Shown here in pieces: positions 43,950 through 58,339 of a DNA stretch of 64,000 nt. The stretch's first letter is position 1; each line of letters opens with the position of its first letter. Source of the stretch: Paracyclopina nana (lineage: Eukaryota > Arthropoda > Copepoda > Cyclopoida > Cyclopettidae); contig JAGUCH010000004.1 in assembly GCA_019096065.1 (NCBI GenBank), positions 2,170,001 through 2,234,000 on the forward strand. The letters run 5' to 3'. The position numbers and the translations under genes are program-made. Under the pieces are notes generated by a model. The model searched no databases, had not been told where the DNA came from, and saw nothing but the letters and a program-made list of their open reading frames with translations.

Positions 43950-46900
43950 ATGGCCTCAACGACGGCCTCGGCCAACGGCGGAGGCCAGAAGAGCGGCTCG
44001 TTTCATCACCACCACCATGTCCATCATGTGCATCATCACCATGTGTACCAGCAAGAACCGTATGAGCTTAGTCAAGACTTGATTGCCAAGCAGCTGGAAG
44101 TGCTGGAGAAAAAGTATGGTGGGGCATCAAAGGCCAAGGAGGCCGCCCTAACCATTCAGCGGGCTTTTCGAAGGTCAGTCCACATCCTCTGTTTTACTGT
44201 GGGAAAACGGAATTTCGCCCATTGAACGCGAGTTCCGAGCTCATTCATTTGTAGAAGCTACTCGCTTTGTTTCTAGAATTGGCAGAAGATCAAGCCAATT
44301 TTTTTACTTTTTTTCATGCAAAGTGTGCCAAGCTTTTCCTTTAATGCAGTGATTAGAAATTTATTCTTCTCATATCAATCAGGAGAGAAAAACCGCAAAT
44401 TCCCACAGAAATTAGCGTCTTTCAACTTGAACACTTGATGTGTAGAAACAATTATTAGCAGCTTGATGTCATCACTAATGACACATTCCAGACAGACTTC
44501 TTTTTTTTTTGGGGTCACATGATGATGAGCTCTTTTTTGCTAGGTACTCCATGGCCAAAAAGTTTGCTCATTTGACTGCTCAAATGAAGACTGAGAAGCG
44601 GATCAGTCGCCAGCTGGAAGCCTCAAGCATAGGCATGCCAATGACGAGTGGCGTCAACTCTGTGGTCTACACCGCTACTATGACGTCCAGTCCTGCTCCG
44701 GCCTCGCCAAGAGTCAGCACCATCACAAGCTTGCAGAGGTCGAGCAGTAGTGGCAGCTCCTCCACAACCCCCCACCATCATCATCTTCATCATAGTCCAG
44801 GCAGGCATTTGCACTCCACCAATTGCAAACATTTCGGCAAAGATCGAGTGGATTCGAACAAAGTCATCAGTCATCAGCATAGCTCGAGTCAGGATACTGA
44901 CGTAGGCAATGATTCCTCGTCTTCCAATTCTAATCAGGTTCGATTTTCTTCCATTTATCTTGTTTTAGGTAATTCTAGCATATGTTTAAAAGCCATGTTG
45001 TCAATCCTGTCGGGTCTTATCTGTATGCCACTTGAGGCAATGAACAATAGTGCAGAATTTGCATACAATGACGCGAGCCAAAAGCTGCCGTTGTTGAACT
45101 GATTTCAACGAGGCTCCTTTGTTACAGTATTATATGGGGGGAAAATTGACTTGACTGCAGCATGCCAATTAATGAGGCTTGCTGCTCATGTCAAAAGGGC
45201 TTCTTCATCCCAATTAGAAGAGCTGTAACCCATGAAATGAGCCAGATCATGATTATGCAGTATAAAAAATGAAACCTGATCCATGTTTTTTCCCTCTTCA
45301 GCCTGACTTGCCTCAAGGTGGGCTACAGTCCTACCCTTTGGACGAGTCTTCAGTCTACTACCATAATAGTCATCATCACCATCAAATCCATGTTCCTCAT
45401 ACTTGTGGAGCCTCTGTAGTGGCGGCTTCCACCACGACGACTCCTCCTCTGGCTCACAACAGTGGAGAAGCCCCTCAGAGTCCACACCAGTCGAGAAGCC
45501 ATAGAAGGATGGCTTCAGCCCCGCATGTACCAAAGAGGACAGTGTCAAGACTGACTTCCCTGGAAAACAATGTCAATCTCAATAACAACTCGACAACCTC
45601 GGTTAAGCAGATCAACAGCAGTCCAAGTAGGAGGGTTTTGGCAACTCCTGTCTCCTCAGCAGGTATGTCAATATGATCCACATCAATGCAGCGTCATTAT
45701 GACATTCTTATGGCCCGTCGGTTTTTGGCAAGCTTCTCGACTACCTTGTTAGTTAGATGCAGCTTAATTGATGAACTTTAGGTGAAAAACCCGTGTTTGC
45801 CACATTCATGCCTGAAGTATCCAAATTTTAAATTTTGTGCTGCAATTTGATAAGTTGGTGTAGGAAAAAATACACGCTTTTTGCTCGGGAATTTTACAGG
45901 GCTTTAAAAGAGATAACGCCTATTTTAATTGCCTTGACGCGTTACGAAAAAAGGCGCTATTAATCATTGCTAAATAGTGTCGAGCTGCAATAGCGAGTTG
46001 CAAAATCAAATTTCTTTATTGTCATTGCTTTTCTGGGTGGGTTCGTTTTTTTAGCTTAGGGGGACCTTAAGAGAAAATAGCTATGAGGTTCAGCTTGCAG
46101 CAAATTCAATCAGATTGAAGCATGGGATATGAAACCACCTGTTATAATGACAAGTAAATGGTATTTACTCGCGGTGAGGGCAATTTCCCCATAAATTGAA
46201 AAGAAACAGAAATGCTTCTTCTTCTGCAATTCTAATGATTATTTGCAACAAGAAAACAAGCGGACTCAAGGCCGCATGCTTTAAGGGTGGGATGGCTCTG
46301 GTTAGCTTTGTGCTCAAATAAATAAATAGGAGCTTCTGAGCTTTGCCCTCCTCCCTATCGTAACTTTTTTAATGAAGCGTTTTAGTTTCATGGTAACCCA
46401 ATATCAAAACAACTTGAGTTGCTGCTGGAACAAAAATCTCCCACCGTCATCCACATCCTCGTCATCCTTTGAGAGGAATTGCAAAATTCTCATTGGAACT
46501 CTCCATTCATTTCGCATTCATTCTCACAGCATTGACACATCGTGTCATGCTGCAAAATTCTACGTGCAAAATAGCATTTCTAGTATCTGGCCATTTTCTC
46601 AATTAGCTTGCCACTCTCACACACAAAAGGAAAAGTGAAATTATTCTGCCTTTTTTATGCATGCACTCGCGTTCATGTTTGAAGGCGTGGAGTAGCAAAT
46701 CTTTATCCAGTTTGCAACTGTGTAGAATGAGAGTCAAACATTTGCTATCATTAGGAGGAGACCTTTAAGATAGGGCTAATTAATTAAGTGCGTTGCAGGA
46801 TCCGGAGCGTACTATCTACCTGATATGGATATGCGGTTGACGAAAATGCAATATCGGACTGTGGTCCCGAGCACAACCTCACCCTTGCCTTCGGTCATGG

Positions 46901-48793
46901 GCCCGGCCTCCACGGCTGACCTCGTGGCCAACATGTACACGGTGAACGAGGTGATTCGAAAACGCCACTACCGGACGGGACTGAACATTTTCAACAAGAA
47001 ACCGGACAAAGGCATTGCGTACCTGATCCAGAGGGGCTTTTTGGAAAACTCCCCCGCGGCCGTGGCTCGCTTTTTAATCACCCGAAAAGGCCTGTCCAAG
47101 CAGATGATTGGCGAGTACCTGGGCAGCATCCAGAGTCAGTTCAATATGGCAGTGTTGTCCTGCTTTGCTCAGGAGATGGACTTTACGGGCATGCATATCG
47201 ATATAGCTTTAAGGAAGTTCCAGACGTACTTCCGAATGCCAGGAGAGGCGCAGAAGATTGAGAGGCTGGTGGAGGTCTTTTCCGGCCGATATTGCCAGTG
47301 CAACCGCGAAGTGGTGCTCACATTGCATGCTACAGATACCGTTTTTATTCTGGCCTTTGCAATCATCTTGCTCAATACTGATCTTCACACTCCCAATATC
47401 AAGGTAAGACCACGACGAAGAAGATGGTCATGGAAACTTGATCCAAGATCTGATATGACTTTATGCTAGCTTCTTGGGTGATAAATAGCCTACTTGATGC
47501 CATGTTTGGCAACTGTGGGCTCAACAAGCAAATTAATTAGGCATTTCAGAAAACAGCACTAACATATGAGTGCAGTTGTCTAGTTGCACAAGATTCATGG
47601 TTATTAGGCAGGAAAGTTGGCAAAACTGGTTTGTAAAGGTTACTACTGCTGCAGTAGCATTTATGCACTAATTACATGACCTTGGCAATGATGTGTCAAT
47701 GTGTACCATATGTGACTCTGAGTCGCAGAATTATGGATCCATTTTAATCTCTATGACCAGTTTATCAAATTTTCGTCTGATTGCAGCCAGAGAAAAGGAT
47801 GAAATTGGAGGACTTCATTCGCAATCTGCGTGCAATCGACGATGGTCACGATCTTGATCCGGAGATGTTGGCAGGCATCTACGAACGAATCCGAATTCAG
47901 GAATTCCGTCCGGGCAGTGACCACGTGACTCAAGTCATGAAAGTGCAGCAAACCATCGTAGCCAAGTGCCCCAATCTCGCGATTCCTCATCGCCGACTAG
48001 TCTGCTATTGTCGCCTCTATGAGGTGCAAGACAAGTTAAAGAAAGAGAGACCCGGTAACCAATCCCATATTCTAGCTTATCAAGCAAAACTCAAATGCTT
48101 TTTTTTGCAGGTCTTCATCAACGAGAAGTCTTTCTGTTCAACGATATTTTAGTCATCACCAAGATACATTCCCGTAAGAAGGCCAGCGTGACGTACACGT
48201 TTCGCCAAAGCTACCTCCTCGCTGGCATGGTTGTCAACGTGTTTGAAACCTCGTTCTATCCCTACGGAATCCAACTCGCTCAAAAGTGGGATCGCAAGAT
48301 TGTGCTCACTTTGAACGCTCGCAACGAGCATGACAGGTCGAAATTCGTCGAGGACCTCAAAGAGTCCATCGCGGAGATGGACGAAATGGAGACTCTGAGG
48401 CTGGAGTCGGAGCTGGAAAAACAGAGGCTGTCAATGGCCGACAATCGAGATAGTGGCATCAATGACGAGTCCCCTGCAGCCTCGGATCTCGTGACAGCCG
48501 CTTCTAGGTCAACGATAGCCTCTAATGCGGCCGCGGGATCGGCCTCCACGAACGGAAGTGCGGTTGTCATGCGTAAATCTGCCATCAACAACTCGTTGCT
48601 CGACTTGACTCTGGACGCGTCTGAAAAATTGGCTCGTCGGGGCTCTGTGGGCTCACTGGATTCGGGCATGTCTGTGTCCTTCCAGTCCAACTCGATGTTC
48701 AACAATCACCAGCAATGCAGCAGTCAGAATTACCGGAGCCCCAATGGCCACCATCACGGACCCGCGAGGTCGTCAAGGCATAATCATCACTGA
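43950..48793 (+). CDS. IQSEC: IQSEC-type Arf guanine nucleotide exchange factor (schizo/loner-like)
   Basis: Six exons (43950-44173, 44544-44937, 45302-45662, 46799-47403, 47787-48054, 48111-48793), phases consistent, give 844 residues. After a His-rich start, YELSQDL and the IQ motif [15 protein letters not shown] (about 68-84) match IQSEC/BRAG proteins. A Ser/His/Thr-rich linker follows. The Sec7 domain is about 375-560 and carries the glutamate-finger motif [11 protein letters not shown] domain follows at about 590-720 ([11 protein letters not shown]). The tail is Ser-rich and ends in His. IQSEC proteins activate Arf6 at the plasma membrane and synapses; the fly member acts in myoblast fusion and axon guidance. 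AATAAA is at 48958-48963. Extra exons in the 1.1-kb intron 3 cannot be excluded. Confidence 0.92.
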
Positions 48794-48969
48794 GATTCAT
48801 TCTAGTTCTGCTATTATTACTATACTGCTATATTTTTCTTGTCAATCATCGTTAATGAACTGCTATCATATACTTTAATTTGTGCCCCTTCTTCAATTTT
48901 ATGCGTTTTCCCGTTGTATATGGTATCGTGTAATGTCATGACTTTGCCAAGCTAGTCAATAAACCAGAG

Positions 48970-49375
48970 AAGACATTAACCATCAAAACTTCAACTCATC
49001 GCACGGTTTAACTCAGCGCCCGATAATTTAAGCTTGGTAAGCTCCGCAAATTGAGCGTACGTGTGTCAATTTTTAAGGAAGCAGCTAGATATAGAGAACA
49101 AAGGCATAACTTCTAAGGCCGCAGTGAGGGAACAAATTTGTACATAAACTCAATAAGATCAATAATTGGTTACTCAATATAGTTGTCATCTTGACTTGCA
49201 AGATTTCGTTTCTTAATAATTAATAAGAAAAGTATCTACCGACGTCATAAGCAGACACGCATGCTAAGCAAATATGAAGTTACAAGACCTTTTGGTTAGC
49301 CTTAGTAGCAGAATATCAAGAAAATAAACCAATATAGATTTAATGAGATGATGATCAATTTAACTAACTTGGCCT
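48970..49375. other. Intergenic between convergent genes
   Basis: AT-rich spacer between the IQSEC poly(A) signal and the tubulin poly(A) signal (minus strand, 49376-49381). Nothing else is seen. Confidence 0.4.
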
Positions 49376-49432
49376 TTTATTCAGACTTGGTCGCTTACAA
49401 ATTAGGCAAGTCAGAGAGGTAAAATTTGGCAC

Positions 49433-51810
<2,378 letters not shown>

Positions 51811-52340
51811 GTCCACATTGTGGACTGATTGGGGGCGAACGCACTTGGCAAATTCAAAATTAAAATAAGAAGCAATAAGTTGTCATTTTAAGTATTGACA
51901 GCTTTCACAGAAACCCGTAATCAAGCTTAGTTTGGTGGCAAAATTCGAAAGTGAAAAAAGTGGTCAGAGAAAATGAAAAAAGTGGTCTGATAAAAGTGGT
52001 CAGGAAAGTGTCACAGAAAGTGGTCAAAAAAGTGGTATGAAAAGTTGTCGAAAAAGTGGTTAAAAAAGTGGTCAGATTAAGTGGTCAGAAAAAGTGGTCA
52101 GGAAAAGTGGTCAGAAAAAGTGGTCAGAAAAAGTGGTCTTAAAAGTGGTCCGAAAAGTGATCAGAAAAGGTGTAAGCACTACTTTGTGTACTGTAGGCTA
52201 GTTTAACTTCCATTTATGCTCTTCTTTTCAAGCGTCCTACTTCCTCTTAACTGCTCTAGCCTTAAAAATTCTATCTGTGGCCATTCGTGGTAGAGATGAG
52301 GGGGCTCACGCGCTTCGCGCGTTCGCCCCCAATAACTAAG
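51811..52340. mobile_element. Helentron/HINE-like non-autonomous element (tentative)
   Basis: A 15-bp sequence ATTGGGGGCGAACGC at 51828-51842 recurs inverted at 52319-52333, as the 3' arm of a strong GC hairpin (52300-52330, loop TTC). Between them lies a tandem array. A short asymmetric inverted repeat, internal tandem repeats and a terminal stem-loop are the layout of DINE-1/HINE elements mobilised by Helentrons. A separate 15-bp palindrome GTCCACATTGTGGAC (51811-51825) abuts the left end. Exact ends and the insertion site are unproven. Confidence 0.45.
51955..52170. repeat. Short tandem repeat AAAAGTGGTCAG
   Basis: About 15 units of 12-17 bp, consensus AAAAGTGGTCAGA, with small changes in the A run and the last bases. 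It lies inside the candidate Helentron-like element. Confidence 0.75.
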
Positions 52341-52380
52341 GAAATGAGACAACTGCTTTTGAGTTTAATTAAGCAAATCT

Positions 52381-54738
52381 TTATTCCTGATTTCGCTTAA
52401 CTTCATCTTGGATATTTTGCCATTTTGCCACGAGCGATCCGACATTTTTCTTCTTCATCGAAAGTCCACTTGACAGCTTGGTTGCCTAGAAATTAAGCAT
52501 TGCTAAAATTATGCATGTACTTAGTGAACTAGGGGTTACTTTTCGTTTGCGGCGCTCTTCCAAAGTATCTCCAATGCTGGAGGGCGATTGGCTGCGATCA
52601 TCAGACAAAGCTGGACTTCCTTCCCTTATGAAGCTGGGAGCTGGTGATGCCACTTTTGGAGGAGTTGGTGTAGCACCTTGCGAAGCAGACCCATCAATTG
52701 TGGCCAGATCAGAGTAGAACGAGCTCAGAGCATCAGTGATATGATCTTGGTCAGTGCGCTCCTCCTTGGGAGTCTCAATGATCGAGATGGACTCAACTTC
52801 CTCATCAGACAATTCCATATCTTCCACTTGATTCTCAGGCTTGGTAATTATTGGCGGAGGTGGAGGTGGTGGTGGAGCAGTTTGCACCTCAGGTGGCAAT
52901 GGAGGGTTTTGAGCCTCTTCTATGGGAGGTGGTAAGGGAGGTTGAGGCAAAGCTGGATTGCTATCACTCGTCTCTGAAGATAAAAATAATTCATAAGACA
53001 TGGTTACATCATAAGGCAACTAATTTCAAAATACCTTTTATGGGAAGGCCGACTTTGTCATCACTCTTCACAGCATCTTCTTCTTCATCATCGTCGCCCT
53101 CGTCAGGTTTTTCAAACTGGGTCTCCCTGGTTATGAGGTTTTCATAGGCATACTTCTTGGCCGATCTGCATGTAACAAAAAAAGAGAGACTTGAAAGTTG
53201 AGGGCAGAGAAAATTAACTTTTTTTCTTTGGATAGCGAAACAATGGATCAATTTGAAAAACACAAAGAATTTTCCCCCGAATCCTCGTGAATCAGGAAAA
53301 ACCAGGAGAGGGAGGAGTATACCTGAAACAGTAGGCATAAGATCAAAGTGCAGACAGCGTAGATAAGTAAATTGGAAAATTGACAAGGAAACTCTTACCA
53401 GTAGGCTGTCATCATCAAGATAATCTTTTGACCGTCATCGACCTATGTTCCAGTATGTCATGTGTGAGATGATCAAGTCATCAAGAGGGCATTGTTGACA
53501 ATCTTTATGTCTTTTTCCAGTTGTTCACAAAAAGTTTTCAACGTAGGGATCGAAAAAATAAAGCGAGAGAGAGAGAAGATCGTACCTGTCCCAAACTGCT
53601 CTCCATCCTGGAGGAGCCAAGTCATGGCTCTCAATGTCCAACATTTGGGTTGACATCTTGTCCAGAGACGTTTGGAGGTAGCTACTGGACAATGCACCAC
53701 TTTGCCACGCAGTGAACAGAGTCTAAGAGAGGAAAATCAGAATTACCCTTTGAAAAGTTGATTGGGCCACTTTTACCTCCACTCGAATGGCCAAAAGTTT
53801 GAGTGGTGTGATTGGCACCTTGGCCACGTCAAGGGACTCGAGTTTCATGCACAGAGTTTCTGCAGTGCTGCTGATGTAGGTACGATCTTTCACATCTGCA
53901 AATATTCGAATTTCTAAGCCTAAAGTAACCAATTGTCAAGTCCATTTTTTGTACCCCATCTTCGCTTCTTTTTGGGAGCATCCTTCTCTTCGTCGGCCTC
54001 ATTATTTTTGAAGACGTTTTTCGACGAGACTTTGGACTGCTTCGAGGCTGGTTTCTGAACTTTGACATTAACGCTCCTCTTCTTGTTGCTGCCCTTTTCC
54101 TCCTCCTCCTCTTCGGTGTCATCATCATCGCCATAACTCCCAGCAATCAAATTGATGGAATGAGAGGCCTTTTTCAGAGTGGCGCTCATATCCTTGTAGA
54201 TTTGCAAGCAAGTCGAGGTCTTTTTCCAAGCAAATGGCTTTGAATAGAGGTTCTTGACGGGTTTGCTGCTGCCAAGCCAATCTGGAGGATCTTCTCTGAG
54301 GATTTCCTTCTCCATCTCCTTGCACATGGCTTCTTCAAATTTGCTCACCTTTTGCCTGGCAATCTCTTCTGGGGTCAATTGGGGCAAAGTTGGCCCAATG
54401 AAGACTTGCGGAGGCGATTTTCCCCTCTCTCTTTTCTTGCCTTTGCTCGGCTTGGCAGGCTCACTTCTTTTGCCATTTGTGGCCGAAGAATTTGAGTGGG
54501 CTGAAGCTGCCGAAGGAGGCATTTCAGAGGGGCGATCCCACTTGACCTCATTGGTGACTCGGTTCCAAAAATATGGATACCCGGTGGTGTTATCCATGCA
54601 TTCCATCCAATCTGAAGTTGCCAATTTGAAATGCACTTTTACATCGTGGCTAGAAATGTTTGACTTACCATTTTTGCTTTCATGTTTGGAACCTTCGTCG
54701 TCAGAATCTGACCCGTAACCGCTGACTAACCCGTTCAT
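52381..54738 (-). CDS. FNBP4: Formin-binding protein 4 (two WW domains)
   Basis: Seven exons (54669-54738, 53955-54611, 53777-53895, 53586-53722, 53035-53165, 52540-52973, 52381-52485) with consistent phases give 550 residues. WW1 is about residues 24-55 (DWMECMDNTTGYPYFWN, NEVKWDRP). WW2 is encoded across two exons (GWRAVWDRSAKKYAYENL, ETQFEKP); its join skips the intron 53166-53585. A helical segment (CMKLESLDVAKVPITPLKLLAIRVE) precedes it, then acidic and PPLPPP-rich parts, and a C-terminal VGSLVAKWQNIQDEV box typical of FNBP4. WW domains bind Pro-rich ligands such as formins and splicing factors; the protein is nuclear. Intron 1 is 57 bp, in frame. AATAAA overlaps the stop codon (GAATAAAGA), so the 3' UTR is minimal. 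Confidence 0.92.
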
Positions 54739-54828
54739 CACGAGGAAATCTTAGCCTTCGTCATATTTTCAACATGCAAAGCAGCAGCAGCAGCAGTTCT
54801 TCGGTTGTTGTCTGTTGATGTTGTGCTG

Positions 54829-55321
54829 GGTTAGTGATGGAACGAGTTTCAGCTTGGCTTGAAAGCTTGAAGCTAAAACCCAGCTTGAGCTACATAAGCA
54901 AAAAGCTTGGGATCGCTCGAACCAAATTTTGAAAAGCTTGAAAAAGCTTGAACCCAAAAATGCAAAGCTTGAAAAAGCTTGACACCAAAAAATTTCAAAA
55001 CTTTATCCATTTTTTATCAAAACAAAAAAGGGCAAATTTTAAAATTAGCACATACTCGAGGGAATGAAGTACTTAATCAAAGTTAAAGCTATTTCTGTCT
55101 TTATTTGCTCTTTTTTGGGTAATTTTGCCAAATCTGGCGACTAATCGCCATTTTTATGTCAAAATACTACAAAAGTGAAAAGCTTGAAAAAAGCTTGAAA
55201 TGTGAAATTTCGAGCTTGAAAAAGCTTGATAATAATTTTCAAAAGCTTGGGATCGCTCGAACACATTTCTAAAAGCTTGAAGCTTGATCAAGCTGAAAAT
55301 TTCCGGCTCGTTCCATCACTA
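54829..55321. mobile_element. hAT-type MITE, 493 bp, 8-bp target repeat
   Basis: Terminal inverted repeats start TAGTGATGGAACGAG on both ends. The flanks are an 8-bp direct repeat TGCTGGGT (54821-54828 and 55322-55329). These are hAT features. The interior is rich in AAAAGCTTGA repeats, mostly direct, with AAGCTTGGGATCGCTCGAAC on both sides. It sits about 90 bp upstream of the FNBP4 start codon, so probably in or beside its promoter. Confidence 0.85.
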
Positions 55322-55329
55322 TGCTGGGT

Positions 55330-55865
55330 GAAAGCTTATTGATATTTCGAATTTAAGAACGAGCCAAAATATCCTCAAAGTAAGTTTGTAGATTCGACGC
55401 CTGCATGAGAATATTTTACATTTTAGACTAGAATTAATATGTTTATGTCTGTAAACAAAACTCTTGTGAGCATAAAAGCCTTTTCTCACCACGTTTTCAT
55501 TCCTTTGTATGTTTCAAAGTGCCCTAAACTTCACAATTCAATGCCTTTAACAGACACCAAAATTGCTATTTGCTAAATAAAATTGATAACCTCATCCATT
55601 CTTCTCAGTTCTGATCTTCTCCTAGACTCAGTAAAGCTAACAGATAAAACTTTAAAAGTGAAAATCTTCGATAATGCCTGGAGTGAGTAACGCACAAAAA
55701 ATGGCTACGCGCATGTGTCCAGCTCCTCGAAAAAGCCCAAAGTTTTGATCATTGCAGGTGCCTTAATTGTCACATATCATAATGTCCCATTATAAGTAGC
55801 ACTAAGCCCTGTAAACTAACATTCTTTAAGGACCCAGTAATATACCCTTCTGGATTGGCCTATGC
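55330..55865. other. Intergenic, no gene seen
   Basis: No exon is supported. A weak outlying copy of the following satellite unit (CACATATCATAATGTCCCAT) lies near 55773-55792. Confidence 0.4.
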
Positions 55866-56802
55866 TCAATGTCACATGGCATAATGTCTCATGGCAAATT
55901 GTCACATAGCATATTGTCCCATAGCAAATGGTCTCATAGCATTTTGTCCCATATCATTTGGTCTCATAGCAAATGGTCTCATAACACAATGGCCCATAGC
56001 ATATTTTCACATAGCATATTGTCACATAGCATATTTTCACAGCATATTGTCACATAGCACAATGGCCCATAGCAAATTGTCTCATAGCAAATTGTCTCAT
56101 AGCAAATTGTCTCATAGCAAAATGTCTCATAGCAAAATGTCTCATATCAAATTGTCTCATAGCAAATTGTCTCATAGCAAATTGTCCCAAAGCAAATTGT
56201 CCCAAAGCAAATTGTCCCAAAGCAAATTGTCTCATATCAAATTGTCTCATAGCAAATTGTCTCATAGTACAATGGCCCATAGCATATTGTCACATAGCAC
56301 AATGGCCCATAGCAAATTGTCCCATGGCAAATTGTCTCATAGCATATTGTCACATAGCTTATTGTCACATAGCAAATTGTCTCATAGCTAATTGTCTCAT
56401 AGCACAATGGCCCATAGCATATTGTCACAGCTTATTGTCACATAGCATATTGTCTCATAGAATATTGTCTCATAGCATTAAGTCATCTAGCAGATTGTTC
56501 CATAGCAAATTGTCTCATAACAAATTGTCACACTATGAGACAAAATCCTATGAGACAATTTTCTATGGAACAGTATGCTATGTGACAAATTGCTATGAGA
56601 CAAATTACTATTGGCCAATTTGCTATGGAACAATATGCTGTGAGACAAAATCCTATGTGACAATATGCTATGAGCCAATTTGCCATGTGACAATATGCTA
56701 TGAGAAAATATGCTATGAGACAATATGCCATGTGACAATAAGCTATGTGACAACATGCTATGAGCCAATGTGCTATGGGACAATTTGCCATGAGAAAATA
56801 TG
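55866..56802. repeat. 15-bp minisatellite with an orientation switch
   Basis: About 44 units of CATAGCAAATTGTCT run from 55866 to about 56531. The array then flips and some 18 units run as the reverse complement (CTATGAGACAATTTG) to about 56802. Variants differ at two or three positions and form higher-order blocks, for example three adjacent CCAAAGCAAATTGTC units at 56188-56230. Because 15 is a multiple of 3, the array is open in several frames on both strands (for example repeats of HSKLS); I do not regard these as genes. Confidence 0.92.
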
Positions 56803-56929
56803 CAAGGCAAGTGAGGTAGCTGTCAAACAAAGTGCATGGCGCCACAAAAATTGCTATATTAACAAGTGGCAGAAATTCATTTACTCATGCACACAAATGA
56901 AGGCTATCCCAATTAAGAACGAAAGTATA

Positions 56930-58339
56930 TCATTTATTCAATTTCAAAATGCTCTCCAAATTTCCAAGGTTAGTTTGTCCAAGGTAATTTCTTAGAGATT
57001 CTTTGTACCACTCCGGAGCTTTGTCAAGCTTGTATTTGTAATTGCAAGTGATTTCATCTCCAGGCTGAATTTGCGTGATGGCAATTGCGCATCGAATTCT
57101 CTTTCCGAATCGAGGATGAAATGCATAAGAATACTCCGCATTGGGCCCAAAAGAGTGGCAAATTTTGTGAGCTAATGTAGCCTTGTAGAAGCTTGTAGAT
57201 TGACATTTCTTGGGTATGTCCAGCATTGAAGTACCATCATCATACTTGATGGAATAATCAGAGCCCTGATCACTGTTGCTTATAGGGACTCCATTGAAAA
57301 ATGCCACAATTTGCCCCACAGCAATAACTTGCCTGGCAAATAGACCTTCTCCAGCATTGGGAATGCTGGAAGACTTAACTTGTACAATTTTTCTCTCATA
57401 AGGATCTTCTTGTAAAGGAGAAGCACAAATGCACTCCTCTTCCCATTCACTTTCATTTGTAAATGCTACAGTTAATTTTTCTGTCACTGCAAGAATTTTA
57501 GGTTCTAGCATTCCCAAAGGGTTGACTCTGACACTTTCAATGGTAGTTTCATGGGCCTCAATTATGGTGTCTTTATTATCAAAGAGTCCAAACAAAACTG
57601 TCTTCAAATCTGGGTAGATGAATGCACCTTCCATTAAATTATTATCAGGCCTGAAAAGAAAGCTGCCACCCTCCAATTTTTTCCACACTGGGCCAGAACA
57701 ATGTCCATTCAGAAATAAACCAAATCTTTGCTTCGTTTTTCCTTTGCACAAATAGTAACCATGTAACATGCCCTTTTTCAAAAACATCCATTCCTTCTTG
57801 ATCACACTTGCTCCATTTTGATCTATACTTAACAAATTTTTAACATTCTTGTCATTATTTTTATTTTAGTACCTAGATGTATGACAATTGCATTGCCCAC
57901 AAGTTGACTTTGGTGGAAATATCCATGCATAATTATTTTGCATCCGTTTTCGGTCAAAGTTAATGAGGCCTTTCCGTTTTGTATTTCACAGTTCAGTGAG
58001 CAAAGCTTGTCAATTCTCTTTTGCACTTGATTCACATCAGAAGATTGTAACTCTGGTCCATCAAACAGTTTATCCAGCTTTTCTTGGGAGAAATCCTGCA
58101 TTTTCTGAATGACATGGTCTCCATTGGGTCCAAATATCATGTCAAGCCATTTCCTTAGCATTTTTTTCCGTAGCAAGTTCGATGTGTTCTTTAAGAAAGT
58201 CGGCCTTCAACTGAAGTATCAGCATAGGATGCAACAGATGACAAGTGGGAAAAATACCACAGTGACTTTGCTCAAGATGAAAAAAAAACTTTTCACAACA
58301 GGCTGCTAAATCTGGACTGAATTTTATGAAGGCCAACAT
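56930..58339 (-). CDS. SETD7: SETD7-like SET-domain protein with degenerate MORN repeats; one frame break
   Basis: Two exons, 57873-58339 and 56930-57822 (50-bp intron, phase 1), encode about 453 residues. The N-terminal ~170 residues are helical and unrecognised. Weak MORN-like GxxxxG segments follow (NGHCSGPVWKKL, LMEGAFIYPDLKTVLFG). The SET domain has SSIPNAGEGLFA, FFNGV, then LAHKICHSFGPNAEY, HPRFG and GDEITCNYKY. Family enzymes monomethylate lysines (H3K4 and others). Here the NHS motif reads CHS (Cys codon 57158-57160), removing a cofactor-contact Asn, so activity is doubtful. In exon 1 the frame changes at a run of seven A (plus-strand T 58161-58167). With one A fewer the text reads on smoothly. 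This may be an assembly error or early decay. Confidence 0.75.

Noticed and set aside
53404-53455. Possible FNBP4 exon reading DDGQKIILMMTAYW
   Set aside because: Its phase does not fit either neighbour, while joining 53586 directly to 53165 restores the WW domain exactly.
55675-55690. ATGCCTGGA followed by GTGAGT, like the first exon of an RpS19 gene (MPGV)
   Set aside because: No following ribosomal-protein exon exists before the satellite, so it is probably chance.
55866-56802. CRISPR-like array
   Set aside because: Units are contiguous 15-mers without unique spacers, and the sequence is eukaryotic.
55869-56995. Long open frames rich in HSKLS or MRQFA repeats on both strands
   Set aside because: They are the 15-bp satellite read in frames where 15 is a multiple of three. 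Both strands are open and no non-repetitive protein is attached.
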